From Diplodia intermedia (lineage: Eukaryota; Ascomycota; Dothideomycetes; Botryosphaeriales; Botryosphaeriaceae), in assembly GCA_021495925.1 (NCBI GenBank), contig JAKEKT010000065.1:124001-188000 (forward strand): 64,000 nt of DNA, given 5' to 3'. Each line of letters starts with the position of its first letter. Position 1 is the first letter of the stretch. Made by a program: the position numbers and the translations under genes. This document shows positions 34,034 through 45,683 of the stretch, piece after piece. The notes under the pieces are model-generated. The model was not told the DNA's origin. It saw nothing but the letters and a program-made list of their open reading frames with translations, and made no database searches.

Positions 34034-36129
34034 ATGCCCGCCCACCACTTCCACGCGCGCCATCCTCACCTCCAGCTGGACCACTCCAACATGGAATTGG
34101 ACGCGCGCGCCGCCATGCCCGAGCCCGAGGCCAACCCCGACCTCAAGACCGTCATCTCCGTCGTCTACTACACGGCGCCCAAGACTTTCGATGGCCCCGC
34201 CATTTGGGTTACCGACTCGGCCAGCCAAGCGCCCGCGACTGAGGAGTCCGTTAACGCTGCAGCGAACACCGCCGAAGCCACCAAGACCAGCAGTCATGAC
34301 GATGCAACCAGCACCAAGGCAACCGCCAAGAGCACCGGCACTACGCTTGCTACCCAGACCGTCAAGGCGTCGGCCTCCAAGACCACTGATGATTCGTCCA
34401 GCTCGGATTCGTCCAGCTCTGCCTCGTCGCAGCTCACCTCTACCGCCGGCGTGTCTAGCTCGGCCTCAATCAAGATCTCGCAGGCCACCGCTTCCATCTC
34501 CTCCGTTGCCGCTGCCGCTGCTAGCGCCTCCAGCACCTCTTCGTCGAGCTCATCCTCTGACAGCGGCGTGTCTAGCGGTGCCAAGGCTGGTATGGCTTTT
34601 GCAGTCATTTGCTTCATCGGACTTGTCGCCTTCCTGGCATTCTTCTGGAGAAAGCGGCAGCAGGACCAGAAGAAGGTTGAGCAGGCTGCTATGAACGAGA
34701 AGTACGATGAGAAGAGTGTTCCTCCGCAGGCCAGCAACCCTTTCAATGATCCTCCTATCTCATTCCCCGTGGCAGCCTTGAAGAACGAGAGCAGGAACAG
34801 CGTCAGCTCTGAAAGGCCTGGTACTTCTGCGTCCCGTACGCCCAGTGTCAAGACCGTAAAGACCCCCGGCAACGCTCCCCGTCTGAGCCTGCGCCCGATG
34901 AGTCAGTTCAAGCCGATCTCCAAGGGTGAGGGTGATATCCTGGACACGCCTGTTGGTGTCAGCCCTTGGGAAAAGCGCGGTGCTGCCAACGCTGCCAACG
35001 ATCCCACCAATCCTTTCGGAAACCATGCCGAGGTCGATACTGCCACTGCTCGCGACGCTGTTGAACTCGGCCCTGAACTCGGCACCCCTACGACTCCCCT
35101 CACCCCGGCTCTCGAGTTTCCCTTCCCGGTCAAGGTCGCGCCCACGTCTGCTCCTACTTCGGCTCCCACGTCTGCTCCTACCTCTGCCCCGCCCCCGGCT
35201 CTTCGCTCAGTCATTCCGAAACATATCAGCACTGCTTCTAACATGACTGGTTCAACTGCGGTCGGTGGCGCCCAGAGCCCTAACCCTTTTGCTGACAAGG
35301 ATGTTCCGCTGTCACCTGGTCCCGCTCCTACCGGCGCTCTCCCAGCTGCTCCTGGTGCCAATGGTAAAGCCTACGCTGTGCACCGTTGCCATATGGACTT
35401 CATGCCGTCCATGGCCGACGAACTCGGTGTCAAGAACGGTCAATTGGTCAGGATCATGCACGAGTACGATGATGGATGGGTGAGTTTCCCCGACTAGAAC
35501 GAGTTGCTACACATATTGATTTTGAACTTTCACAGGCTCTCTGCCAGAAGATGGACGGCTCTTCGCAAGGTGTGGTGCCGCGGTCTTGCTTGTCCAAGCA
35601 GTCCCTCAAGCCTCGTCCCGGCCCTCAAGGTCCTCGCTCTCGTGCCGGCTCTAACGCTAGTTCCATCGCCCCTCCCGCTCTTGGCCAGCCTCGTCCTCTT
35701 TCTCCTGCCACCGGTCGCAACTCTCCTGGTCCCCAGAGTCTTCCGCCTCAAGGTCCCCCGCCGCAGGGCCCTCTGCCCCAAGGCCCCCCTCGCCCACGCG
35801 CTGGAAGCAATGCGTCCTTCGCCAGCCAGCCCCGTCCGATGTCGCCCGCTGGTGGTCGCAACTCCCCTGGTCCTCGTGCCATGTCGCCCATGAACCCCGC
35901 CGGTGATCGTCAGAGGTCTCAGAGCAACGCTTCTTTCTCTGCCCCTCGTCCTCAGTTCGCCCAGGATGCCCAGCGTCCTCGCTCTAGCTCCACCGGTGCG
36001 GCCGGCCGCGGAAACGCCCCTGTTCCGAGCCTTCTCGCCCCGGCTGCGGACGCTGTTGCTCCCGCTGCCGATGCTCCTGCCAACGGAGACGTGCCTCATC
36101 GCAAGCCGGTCCCCGGACAGGCTATGTGA
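34034..36129 (+). CDS. Single-pass membrane protein with SH3 domain (Fus1-like layout)
   Basis: Two exons (34034-35479, 35536-36129; intron 56 nt) encode 679 aa. Residues about 65-180 are Ser/Thr/Ala-rich, as in O-glycosylated ectodomains. A single membrane segment follows (AGMAFAVICFIGLVAFLAFF, about 186-206), with basic residues (WRKRQQ) just after it, so the C-terminus is likely cytosolic. Between the membrane and the SH3 domain is a disordered region with a (P-T-S-A)4 array. The SH3 domain (about 447-500) begins YAVHRCHMDFMPSMADELGV, is split by the intron after DDGW and ends VVPRSCL. A Pro/Ser/Arg tail follows. There is no signal peptide, so the segment would act as a signal anchor. The layout resembles yeast Fus1; sequence identity was not tested. 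Confidence 0.8.
35141..35188 (+). repeat. Tandem 12-nt repeat encoding (P-T-S-A)4
   Basis: Four 12-nt units; units 1 and 3 are identical and units 2 and 4 nearly so, which makes a 24-nt higher-order repeat. It sits in the disordered juxtamembrane region of the SH3 protein. Confidence 0.85.
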
Positions 36130-37891
36130 TTGGCGAAAAACAACACTCTAGCGATACCGTGCTTTGAAGGCACCCAATGCTAGGCATTTTAGATGGGTGG
36201 TGGGGGTTGTACGCTTTCTTATGATGGTCACGGAGTCTGAGTTCATTACTGCTTTTTACGTTTGCGCGCAATGCTGGGCTACGGAATCAGCTGCCTCCTC
36301 GCTTGCTGCTGCCTGTACAGCATCGCCGCCCACTCCAGCCTCCTCTTACGATTGCTATTTCCTTTATGCCTTATATTCGATATCTGGTCCGACGACGAAC
36401 GAACGACGCGGCTCACGCATGGCGGTTTTAATGTCTTCGGCAGCAATAGCCTCATATCGACCCAAGCTTGGCCTGAAACACGCGATGGCTTGGGTCGATG
36501 GCTGGCTGTAGTTCGAGGTCATGCGTTTCTCGCCTTCGACGATCGGACCCTTCTGCTCTTCTATTCCCCTTTGTGTCTATACCCCGGCACACAAACCTCA
36601 TCACTGGGAATGCCAACACCAACCACCAGTTGATGGAAGAGGAGAAGAGAAGCCACACGACGGACAATCTCCCAACGATCTTCTCCTCACAGCACAACAT
36701 AAATAAGTGTATAATGTGTTTGCGGCACGAATGCGGCGCACTGCAGCAGCGGGCATTCGCAGGGTCATCTGAGCACTCGTTTGGAGTTTTCTTGCTTTCT
36801 ATTTGCTAATTTCTTTCTTTCTGATCCTCGAGGTCTGCAATATCCAACTCAGACTCTATGCGATCGACCCACTCTTTTCTTTTCATGCACCTACTTCATC
36901 ACGAATGTCTCGACAAAGACTCGAGACTCGGACGATCTCAGCGGTCGTCGCCAGTCAATCTCGACACAAGACAAGCAAGATTTTGTCTATTTCTGGTTTT
37001 CATCTCTTCTCGAGTCCCTGCACTGGGTTTCAGACGAGCTGAACATCGAGGGATATTTTTTCTTTTTCTTCTTTCCAAGGGAGAAGTCGGGGGGAGCGTT
37101 GGTGGTGGTAATAAGTTTTGGGGGGGCCTGGCCAAGATAATTTTTTTCCCCTGCAGCTTCATTCCTGGTGGTGGTTTTCCATCACCACCACCGTGTCTTC
37201 CTCATCTCACAAGCAAGCGAGCGAGCGAAACTTTACGGATTTCAAAGGCGAAGTGGGAGGTTAGCGATTCTTGCGCATCTGCTGCAGAATTCTTCTTTTA
37301 TTTTTGATTTGCAATCTGATCGGATTCCCCCCTGCCTGCTTGTTTTGTTTTCGTCGACTCCTATTTTTGCATAGAAAGCCTCCTGCTTCCCACCAGCCCT
37401 CTTTCCTTGGTATATATCCGGCACGGCCCGTGGCTTCTCTGCGGCTTGTCGGAGACGAGGGGAGAGAAAGAAAATCTAAGCACGGGTGTTATTTTCTTGC
37501 ATACCATTTGTCGTGATGATCATGGCGGTGCTTTAGGTGATGGATTCCGGCGGCAGTGATGCTCGTGACCATGTATGTATATAGGTGTTGGACGCATAAT
37601 ATTGTGGGATCATCACGAGTGCATAAATGATAGACATTGTGATGCGCAGCACATCTCTCCCTTCATCCCGTCCTCTGACAACCTTTTCTCTCCACCGGCA
37701 ACAATGCTTATTCCAACCAAGCTGGTGGTCCATGGGACTCGACGGGCCCTTCCTTACCCGCCGCCAAGTTTTACACCACACCAAACACCATCACCACCGG
37801 TTAACCAAGTTTTTGCAACTCTCAAACGTCCAGCAACGTTTGCACTACTACTGATCATGAGCATTCCAAGCACATCCGTCTTACATAATCA
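36130..37891. other. Gene-poor region before the tRNA gene
   Basis: 1.76 kb with T- and C-rich stretches, especially 36780-37400. Only short frames of biased composition are present. No domain or other RNA gene recognised. Confidence 0.5.
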
Positions 37892-37991
37892 GGTGAGGTG
37901 GCCGAGTTGGTTATGGCGCCAGGTTAAGGTGTACTCTTAGCAACGATTCCTGGTGGGGCAACCCGCGCGAGTTCGAGTCTCGTCCTCATCA
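37892..37991 (+). tRNA. tRNA-Leu(AAG) with an intron of about 18 nt
   Basis: A full cloverleaf can be drawn: acceptor GGTGAGG pairs with CCTCATC (one G-T pair) followed by discriminator A; D stem GCC/GGC; anticodon stem CCAGG/CCTGG with loop TTAAGG around anticodon AAG. About 18 extra nucleotides between the anticodon and the 3' stem are the usual tRNA intron. A long variable arm (GGG-CAA-CCC) marks a class II tRNA, as expected for leucine. The T arm GCGAG-TTCGAGT-CTCGT includes the box B sequence. Anticodon AAG reads CUU and, with inosine, CUC. Confidence 0.95.
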
Positions 37992-37996
37992 TCATC

Positions 37997-38001
37997 TTTT
38001 T
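37997..38001 (+). terminator. RNA polymerase III terminator of the tRNA gene
   Basis: A run of five T starts six nucleotides after the last tRNA base, the usual Pol III stop signal. Confidence 0.8.
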
Positions 38002-38132
38002 GCTCTCTCTTGGTCATATCTGGCTTGACTTTTTTTTTCTTTCTCGCTCGCTCCTAAAATGTATGGGGTTGTGCACGGACGGGGCAGAGAGAGATATCCG
38101 GAGGTGGGCCGAGTAGCGAGAGGCGGACGGAT

Positions 38133-38150
38133 GGTTGGTTGGTTGGTTGG
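38133..38150 (+). repeat. TTGG tetranucleotide microsatellite
   Basis: ggttggttggttggttgg, four to five uninterrupted units, in noncoding DNA just after the tRNA gene. Confidence 0.9.
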
Positions 38151-41100
38151 ATACTCTCCCTCTTTTTGCTTCTGTTTCTTTCTCCTCCCCCCTCATTTTT
38201 TTTTTCCGTGGTTTGGCTCCAGGATTGTTGTACAGGGTGGATCTGTCTCCAACGGGGAAATACTGCGGTGCTCCTGCCGAGGAAGAGGGGGAGAAGATAA
38301 AGCGAGCATGAATGAACCGCTGTACGCTAAGGTGCTATCTCCCGATGGCCAGGCCAGGAGTTCGAGATGGGTGGGCCGGGGCCTTGCGGGCAATGCAGCG
38401 CTGCCCAACTTTTCCCGGGGAGCATTCTTGGGAGAGAAACAGGTTATGTCAGATGGACAAAAAGGCAATCTGCAACGTCAATCGGATCGATCGTGCAAAC
38501 ACTTCAATAAGCAGAGTGATGCATCCAGGTCATTTCCCGGCCAGCGCTTCAATTTAGCATCTGATACCCGCCGCGATCGGGTAAGCGAGCGGAAATGATG
38601 ACGCGTGAACAAGAGTCATGCAGGGAAAAACAGGGGGAGGGGGATCGATGACCAGGAACATGGTCGGAGGGGGCCAGGAATGCCAGTCGAGCGGCGTCGC
38701 GAATGGTAGCCAGGGATTCAATCAATGCGGGGCCGCGAACCATCATTGGTCCGCGCCGTACGTACTGACGAAGTGACGCCATGGTGAACCCTCCACATAG
38801 ATGAGGTCGATGTGGAGGGCCTTTCCCCGCCGCTTAGCTCTGCAGGGTCTTGGAGGTAAGATGGTTTGATCAGGAGGGGCACGTCATGGGGGAGGGGAGG
38901 GGGATGGCAGCAGGGTCTCGTCAATAATCAGGGTTCGTCGACGTGACAACGGTCAGCTGCAACGGCTGGCTCGACGGTGCCGGGGACGGATGGAGCGATG
39001 GGGTTCCGGGGAAGTCGTGCTGAGAAGTGTCGCTCCTCCGGCGTGGTTGGCTCGATCACAGTGCAAACTCCCGGTCTGAGCCCTGGCCCCGCCGCACTCG
39101 AGAAGAAAACGCTGGTGTGTTGTCCCTGCAAGCTTGACATGCGGTTATGTAGGGTCCTTCTCTTCCGCGGAAAGATCAACCATCATGCAGGAAGACTATG
39201 CCCAGTAGGGCTAGCCACGCACTCCTACGTCACGGCCCCCAGCCTTGTGGACTCCACCACACCGATTTAATTAGAAGATACAGAAGCCCAAGACGGAAAA
39301 TGGAAAGCGGTATGGCTGAAGTTCCAGTCCGGTGGCTGTGTGGAAACAAGTAAGGAGAATGAGGCGGTCGGCTGCTGAACTCCAAGACCATTTCCATGTT
39401 GACCCGGGTCCGCCGCCCGCACTCCAAGGAAGCGTTGAGAAAACCCAATATCTCTCTGCTGCCGAGGGAGGGTTATGATATGAAACAAGAAAATCGCCAG
39501 TCCAGATCCTCGGGCTCATTGACAACGATCGGCAGCGTCCCATTCCATCTGGCGAAGCAGGGCAATGGTCTCGCATCCGCGGCATTCGCTGCCAGAAACT
39601 GGGCTAACGTGGTCCTTGCGGCTTGCACAGTTACGGCCATCAGCTCCTGATGAGTTGGCATTGTCGCACGGCGTCGATGCAAAGCCATTTGGATGTGCCT
39701 TTCCACAGCACGCGTAGACGTAATGCGTGAACCAGCACATCAATATAGGACACCAAGGAGCAGTGAGGACGATGTGCGTTGATATTGAATTCCTGCAGAT
39801 TCTGCCTACTTGAAAGGAAGAAGGAGTCTCGATCTAGCTGAGGACACTGGGACGTTTCCTGCTGGGGAAGAGAGGGACGCGGAGTTCAAGCTTGGCCTGA
39901 TGGTTGTGAGAAGTTGAGGGATCCGCATCGACGGGACATGCTTACTTTCTTGGACTTTTCCGTTTGTTGCCTGACTAGCAGCGTTCCTTGGGAAAGGAGC
40001 CCAGGCGGACGCCGCTATGTTTTCCTTCAGCAGAAAGAGCATTGCGCGGCGCACTTATACCGAGAGACGATGGTGACGCATGGGCCCTCGCAAATGAGCG
40101 CATAGGTGCAAAGCAATGCCTGTAGACGCACTAGGGGCGGCCCGGGGTGCCACCACGGGCCAAACATCCGGCGACTGGTGCAAATTATGCTGGAGTGTTG
40201 GGAACAATGCTTGGTACCTTGGAAGCGAGCTGGGGCTAATCTGTGACGTTGAGGTGCATCGATCTGGGGACTGCCGGAGGGAAGAGAGCCTCAAGTTCAT
40301 CAAGGCATGGAGAAGACTCCGATCAGCCTTACGGCGGCTATCACTGCCTCCCCGCCGGCAGCCAGAAGAGTCCCCGGAGTCGATCCCGAACAATGACGCG
40401 CAATCAGAGGGCCGATGGAGGCGGCTGCAAGGAGCTACCGGCAGTGACATGCGTGCCAATCAGAAGGCTGGGCTGCAAACTTGGAAGGAAACGACGGGTT
40501 TTCTGGACGTTCACCCGTCGCAGGGAACGGGGCGAGACGAACAGCGCTTGGCGGATCCAGGGGGCGGCGAGTCGTGTGCGGTTCATGCTGCTGGCGCCCC
40601 GGCACCCGGCGCCCGGCACACACGAGGCTGATCTGCTCTGAACACCTTGGGCCCATCGTGGTCGCCGGTCCATCGTATATAGCGGGCCGTCCGGGGCCTG
40701 AAGGCAGCGAAATGCGGAACTGACAGATGGACAGATACAGATGGACGCTGGTGGAACATTGCGCACGGCCAACATGGACTTTGTCGCTGCGAAACAACCA
40801 TGCCCTCAACCCTCGTCTCGCCGTCAATTCACACTGAGCAGCACAAGAGCAAGTGGGGCCCCGCGTCCTGGGCGTGAAAGGCGGCTGCGTGGGGCGACAT
40901 CAACACTCACCGCCTCACCTCGCCCCAGGCTTCTTGAACGGCCGCCCTACACATGATGAGCCAGGAACAGGAACATGCTCTCACTGACCTTGAGTCGGGC
41001 GGTATTGCCTGCCGTGTCATGGGCGGACGCGTTCTGCTGTTTCCTAGCACAACTAGGCCCAAAGGAGACCCATGCACGTGGCTAGACAGACTGGGAAGGA

Positions 41101-41517
41101 GCGAGGATGACAGCTTACTGCACAAGACTGCCCCATGGTCTTTTGCCAGGATCATGCCCGGGCCACGCGCAGAAGCCGTTCTGGGCAGCCACCAGGGGAG
41201 GTCGACAGCATCGGAAAGAAGAGGACCATCCCTCCCAACACCTGCCTTTTGCATCCCCACTGTTCGTGCATCGACCTGCGGGCTACGCTGGCTGCAAAAG
41301 CCAGGGACTGTCTCGCTGCATCTTGAGATTCGGGGGTTCGGCGGGGTTATTGATTACCAGCTGCGGTTCCGTCGGGGAAAGGGCACCTCAGTCACGTGAC
41401 CGTTGCCTTTCCCAGAATCCTCGGTCCCAGGGCGGCGGCGCGGGGCAACGATTTCGCCTCCAGCCATCGCCATCAGCCCTACCGCACACCACCACGTTCG
41501 AGATCGCGACTGCGCTC

Positions 41518-43231
41518 ATGTCTGCCGACTTCTGGGCCGGCTACATCAGCGGTGCCGCCGGCATCATCATTGGCAATCCACTAGACCTCGTCAAGACGCG
41601 ACTGCAAGCCGGCCCTGCAGCTGCAGCCACCCGCTCCAATGCCGCTCCCGCCGCAGACACCATCAATTGGCGCAATGCTGGGAACTACGTTCGTGGTAAG
41701 TGCGCATCTCCACACCGCCAACTCTGCTTTTTCTTCGCCTCACCTATGCATAACCATCACTGCCAATGACATGCTCCCGATCGCATTCCTCGCCATGCGA
41801 GCACAGCGTGGTTTGGGTGTGACACAGCGCAAGCCACGCCGTTCAGCATGCACGCACCACCCTGCGGCTCGACAAGCTTAGCACTCGAGAGGCCTCAGGC
41901 ATGAGCAGAGCACAAACTACAACACCAATCAACCATCCCGAGGAATGACCACCGGTGCCCTCTTTCATTTGGACAATGAAACCCAAAATGCCCCAACCAA
42001 ACCACGAACAACCCCAAAAACCACCACCACCACCAAGAAGGCAGACTGACACTTACCCACCGGTTTGGTGCGTGGTTGAATCGCAGGTGCCACGGCCCCC
42101 ATCCTCGGCTACGGCGCCCTCAACGCCATCCTCTTCGTCTCCTACAACCGCACCCTCTCCCTCCTCGGCGAGCGCGACCCGTCCAAGCCGCACGGCCTCG
42201 CCCGCGTCTTCTGGGCCGGCGCCGTCAGCGGCTTCGCCACCTTTGTCGTCTCCGCCCCCACCGAGCTGGTCAAGTGTCGGGCCCAGGTGTACGATTCCAT
42301 GCCGCAAAGACGTGGTGCGGACGGCGGTGGCAGCAGCAGCAGCAGCAGCAGCAGGGTCAGCTCGTGGGCCGTTGCGCGGGAGACGTGGAGGGCGGAGGGG
42401 TTGAAGGGGTTTTACCACGGGGGTGTGGTGACGGGGGTGAGGGACGCGGTTGGTTATGCGTTCTAGTGCGTGCAAGCTTTTGATTTTTTCCCTCCCCACC
42501 CCCCTCCTTCCATATTACCTACCTCCCGGAAGCCGAGGGAGGGCCGAAGTATGCATGCATGCGTGGATGGGAAGAAGAAAGACTGACCCCTTCCCTCCGT
42601 TTGAAAACAACAGCTTCTGGTCCTACGAGCTCAGCAAGCGCCTCATCACCTCCCCGGACGAAGACACGCAGCGCCAAGCCGCCCTCAAGGTCCTCCTCTG
42701 CGGCGGCATCGCCGGCGTCGTGACGTGGGCCTCCATCTTCCCGCTGGGTGAGTGAGTCCGAACCACCACCACCACCAACGAAGGAGAAGACAAAGGCAAC
42801 AAAAGCAAAAAAAAAAAAAAAAGAAGTTAAAAAGCTGATTGATTCCGTCCCCCAACCAAGACGTCATCAAAACCCGCGTCCAAACCCAACAACAAGCCTG
42901 GTCGGCCGTCACGGCACCGCCGCCGCCGCCGGGCGGCCAGCAATCGCCTCTCTTGCCCCGCGAGTCGTCGACGTCGACGGCGACGGGGAGCGGGACGACG
43001 GGGAGGCGGATGGGGGCGTGGGAAGTCACCAAGCACGCGTACCGCACCGAGGGGCTCGCGCCCTTCTTCCGAGGGCTGGGCATCTGCAGCGTGCGCGCCT
43101 TCGTCGTCAACGCCGTCCAGTGGGCCGTCTACGAGTGGGTGATGCGGTTGATGCGTGAGAGGGAGAAGGGGGGGAGTGGAGGGGTTGGGTTGGAGTTCGC
43201 GGCGCATCAAGGCAGCAGTGTGGCTGCTTAG
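41518..43231 (+). CDS. Mitochondrial carrier family (SLC25) protein
   Basis: Four exons (41518-41695, 42087-42465, 42614-42747, 42861-43231) encode 353 aa in three related repeats. The carrier signatures are PLDLVKTRLQ (repeat 1), PTELVKCRAQ (repeat 2) and PLDVIKTRVQ (repeat 3, spanning the last intron). The aromatic/Gly patterns GFYHGGVVTGVRDAVGYAF and FFRGLGICSVRAFVVNAVQW complete repeats 2 and 3. The protein should sit in the mitochondrial inner membrane and exchange small metabolites; the substrate is not evident. Intron 1 is 391 nt, far longer than others here, and the matrix segment of repeat 1 (NWRNAGNYVRG) lacks the usual acidic EG motif, so an extra exon could be hidden. An AGC run adds seven Ser in the repeat-2 loop. 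Intron 3 contains a run of 16 A. Confidence 0.87.
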
Positions 43232-43660
43232 CATCTGGAGATATCTCAAAGCGGATGAGAGATAGAGGAGGCATGAAGACCCAACGGAGGGGATTTGGGA
43301 ACGAGGAGAGAGAAAGAAAAAAAAAGGCAACAGACTAGACACAATTCACGAGCTGTCAACGGCAACACAAAGTAGAACGCCTTTTTTGTTGTGATTAGCC
43401 TATGGAAAGGAGACGTTATCCGCAGTCTGAGTGGATGATACTACATGGAAACTTTTTTTTCGGTCGAAAATAGCCCGCACCAAGCAGATGGGTATGCTGC
43501 CTCTCAATTTCCACGGCCATAGTAGTCGTCTGAGCCCTTCCTAAAGAAACCTTGATCGAAAAAGTCCTGATGATTTGCCCGACCGTGCTGGCTGATGCAC
43601 GCCCGCAATGAAACTGAAAAGCAACCCGTGACCCTAAGCGATAGTGCAAGTCGATACCGC
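43232..43660. other. Convergent 3' region
   Basis: 430 bp between the stops of the carrier and RRM genes, A-rich near 43312-43325 and T-rich near 43454. It probably contains both poly(A) sites. Confidence 0.6.
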
Positions 43661-45683
43661 TCACATGATCTGGTCCTGAGTGAGGCCCTGGGTCGCCTCC
43701 GTCTCCATAGCGTCCGTGGGGCCCTGCAGGTTGGTGTACTTGACGAAAGAAAGGCCAAGAGGACGACCGCCGTACTGGTAACCGGTGAACTTGGCTATGC
43801 TAGAGTCAGCGTCGTGTTTTCGGGGCAAAGGGTCTTGAATCTTACAGATGGCAGTCTCTGCGTTCTCAGCGGTGTCGAACTCAACCACGCCGGTGCCACG
43901 GGAACGGCCGTTAGGCTCGTACTGGATCTCTGCACGCTCGACCTTGCCGATGGTGGTGAAGAGTTCCACAAGGTCTTCGTTGCTGGTCGACCAGGGCAGC
44001 TGAAACAGGTCAGTGACGAAGCGCCAGCACGTGGAATTTGCCAACTTACGTTGCGGACGTAGATGATGTTGCTGCGTTCGCCTCCAGAGGTAGCGTAATC
44101 AGTGAACGGGTTGGGAGGGCCAGCAGGAATGGCCTGGGCGAAGTCACCACCAGCACCAGCAGCGGCGCCAGGGCCCATGCCACCACCGTAGGGCGCACCG
44201 CCACCAAATCCGCCGCGGCCGCCATAGCCGAAACCGCCCCTGGCGCCGAATCCGCCACGACCGAAACCACCACGGCCACCAAATCCGCCACCAAAACCAC
44301 CACGACCGTAGCCAGGCGGACCAGCGAAACGGTCCTCCTTCACCTCCAGAGTGCGGCCCTGCCAGTCGTATCCGTTGAATTGACTGATCGCATTGCGAGC
44401 ATCGTCGGGCGTCTCGAAAACGACAATACCGGAGCCCTTCATACGGCCGTCGGGGGTCTGATGGACGTCGGCGCGGAGGACGGAACCTGTGTGAGCTGTC
44501 ATTGCAGATGAGCGATAGCTCGTTGAACGGGGGGCCCAATGGCAGCATGATCAGTGTACTCACCGGCCTGGCGGAACAAGTCCTTCAGATCCTGCCAGCC
44601 AACGTTGTACGGGAGCTAGTGACATGAGTCAACGAAACCGATTCCTTGCGTACAGTTAGCAGAAAGCAGAGGTGGGGATAACATACGTTGGAGACGTAGA
44701 GCTGGCGTCCACCGCCTCCATAGCCGCCGCCGCCGCCACCACCACCTCCGGCACCACCTCCGTAAGCGTCAAAGCCGCCGCGGCCTCCGCCCATGGCTCC
44801 ATAGCCTCCACGGCCGATGGAAGGAGGCGCGGTGAACCGAGGCTCAGCCTCACGGTCCTTTGCGTTGTGGAGAACCTATTAGCGTTATACTGGTCTTTGG
44901 CATTGGAAATGGGAGAAGGGGGATGTTAGCACAAGCTTACCTCGCGCACGTAAACGAGGCGTCCCATAAGGTTCTGGTTCGAAAGGGTTTGAACAGCCTG
45001 CTGGGCCTGCTCCCTGGTGGCGTATTCCACAATCCTGGGTGGATTAGCGCATGTCCGGCAGGCGGTGGTGGTGTCGCTGTGTCGCTTACCCGCATCCCTA
45101 CATCAACCCGAGGACACCGTCCCATCCGTCAATCCAATGTTCCAAAATAACCAGAGAAAACCAGAAAGACCAGCCATAGTCAGCCCACCTTCGACATTCC
45201 ATTGGGAAGTAAAAGCACATCGGCGAACAGGACCTCTCCGGCTGTGGTGGTGATGAGCGTTAGCGATGCACGAGGCTGGGGCTGGGCGACGGTGCGCTTA
45301 CCCTGTCTCATGAAGTCCTTGAGGTGATGCCACTTGACATCGTACGACAGATTACCGACGTAGACACGACGGTCCTGTTGGGAAGACTCGCGCAGAGATG
45401 CCATCATCTGTTCCTTTGCTACTGCCTTTTCCTCAGCGCTGCGAACCGGCGGCGCACCACGCGAAGCAGCGTATGAACCTGAATATCCACCAGCTGCGGA
45501 GGCAGCACCAGTCATAGGCGAGCGCGAGCGGCGATCGCTTCGGCGATAGTCGTCACGGCTGCGCGAGCGACTGCGCGGGGAGTAGGAGCGTCGGCTGCGG
45601 CGCGGGCTACGCGATCGGCGGCGCGGCGAGCGGGACCTTTCGCGCTGGTGGTTGGGGTAAGCGTCAGTAGCTGCGGCGTCCAT
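43661..45683 (-). CDS. Gbp2/Hrb1-type SR-like protein with three RRMs and an 8-nt microexon
   Basis: Nine exons (45302-45683, 45189-45241, 45090-45097, 44941-45034, 44687-44857, 44564-44615, 44050-44486, 43846-43999, 43661-43794) give 494 aa; all junctions keep phase. The N-terminus is an RS domain (RERSRSPRRRSRSPRRSRRS). RRM1 has RNP2 VYVGNL and RNP1 KGCGIVEY; RRM2 has LYVSNL and KGSGIVVF; RRM3 has IYVRNL and RGTGVVEF. RGG/FGG repeats lie between RRM2 and RRM3, and a Gly-rich linker between RRM1 and RRM2. This is the layout of yeast Gbp2 and Hrb1, THO/TREX-associated proteins that escort spliced mRNA from nucleus to cytoplasm. The 8-nt exon supplies the codons for G-C and part of G in RNP1. 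Intron 4 uses an AAG acceptor downstream of its GCTAAT branch. Confidence 0.9.
45090..45097 (-). other. 8-nt microexon (exon 3 of the RRM gene)
   Basis: On the minus strand the eight bases GGATGCGG lie between an acceptor ...gatgtag and a donor gtaagc. Exon 2 ends in phase 0 after the Lys codon; the microexon adds GGA TGC GG, and exon 4 completes the Gly codon and continues ATT GTG GAA TAC. The product KGCGIVEY is a textbook RNP1. Without the microexon the frame shifts; reading through exon 2 meets TGA two codons on. Flanking introns are 91 and 55 nt. Confidence 0.88.

Larger units (their letters stand above)
37992..41517. other. Gene-poor region between the tRNA and carrier genes
   Basis: 3.5 kb with no recognisable protein domain on either strand. 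The longest frames (180 codons from 38059, 171 from 40116, 148 from 40953) lack conserved-looking sequence. A TTGG microsatellite lies at 38133-38150. The last few hundred bases should hold the carrier promoter. Confidence 0.5.

Noticed and set aside
33169..34242. 357-codon frame upstream of and overlapping the SH3 gene
   Set aside because: Arg/Ala/Pro composition, no domain, and overlap in the wrong phase with a supported gene.
38059..38598. 180-codon frame after the tRNA
   Set aside because: Contains a translated microsatellite and Phe/Pro runs; nothing like a conserved protein.
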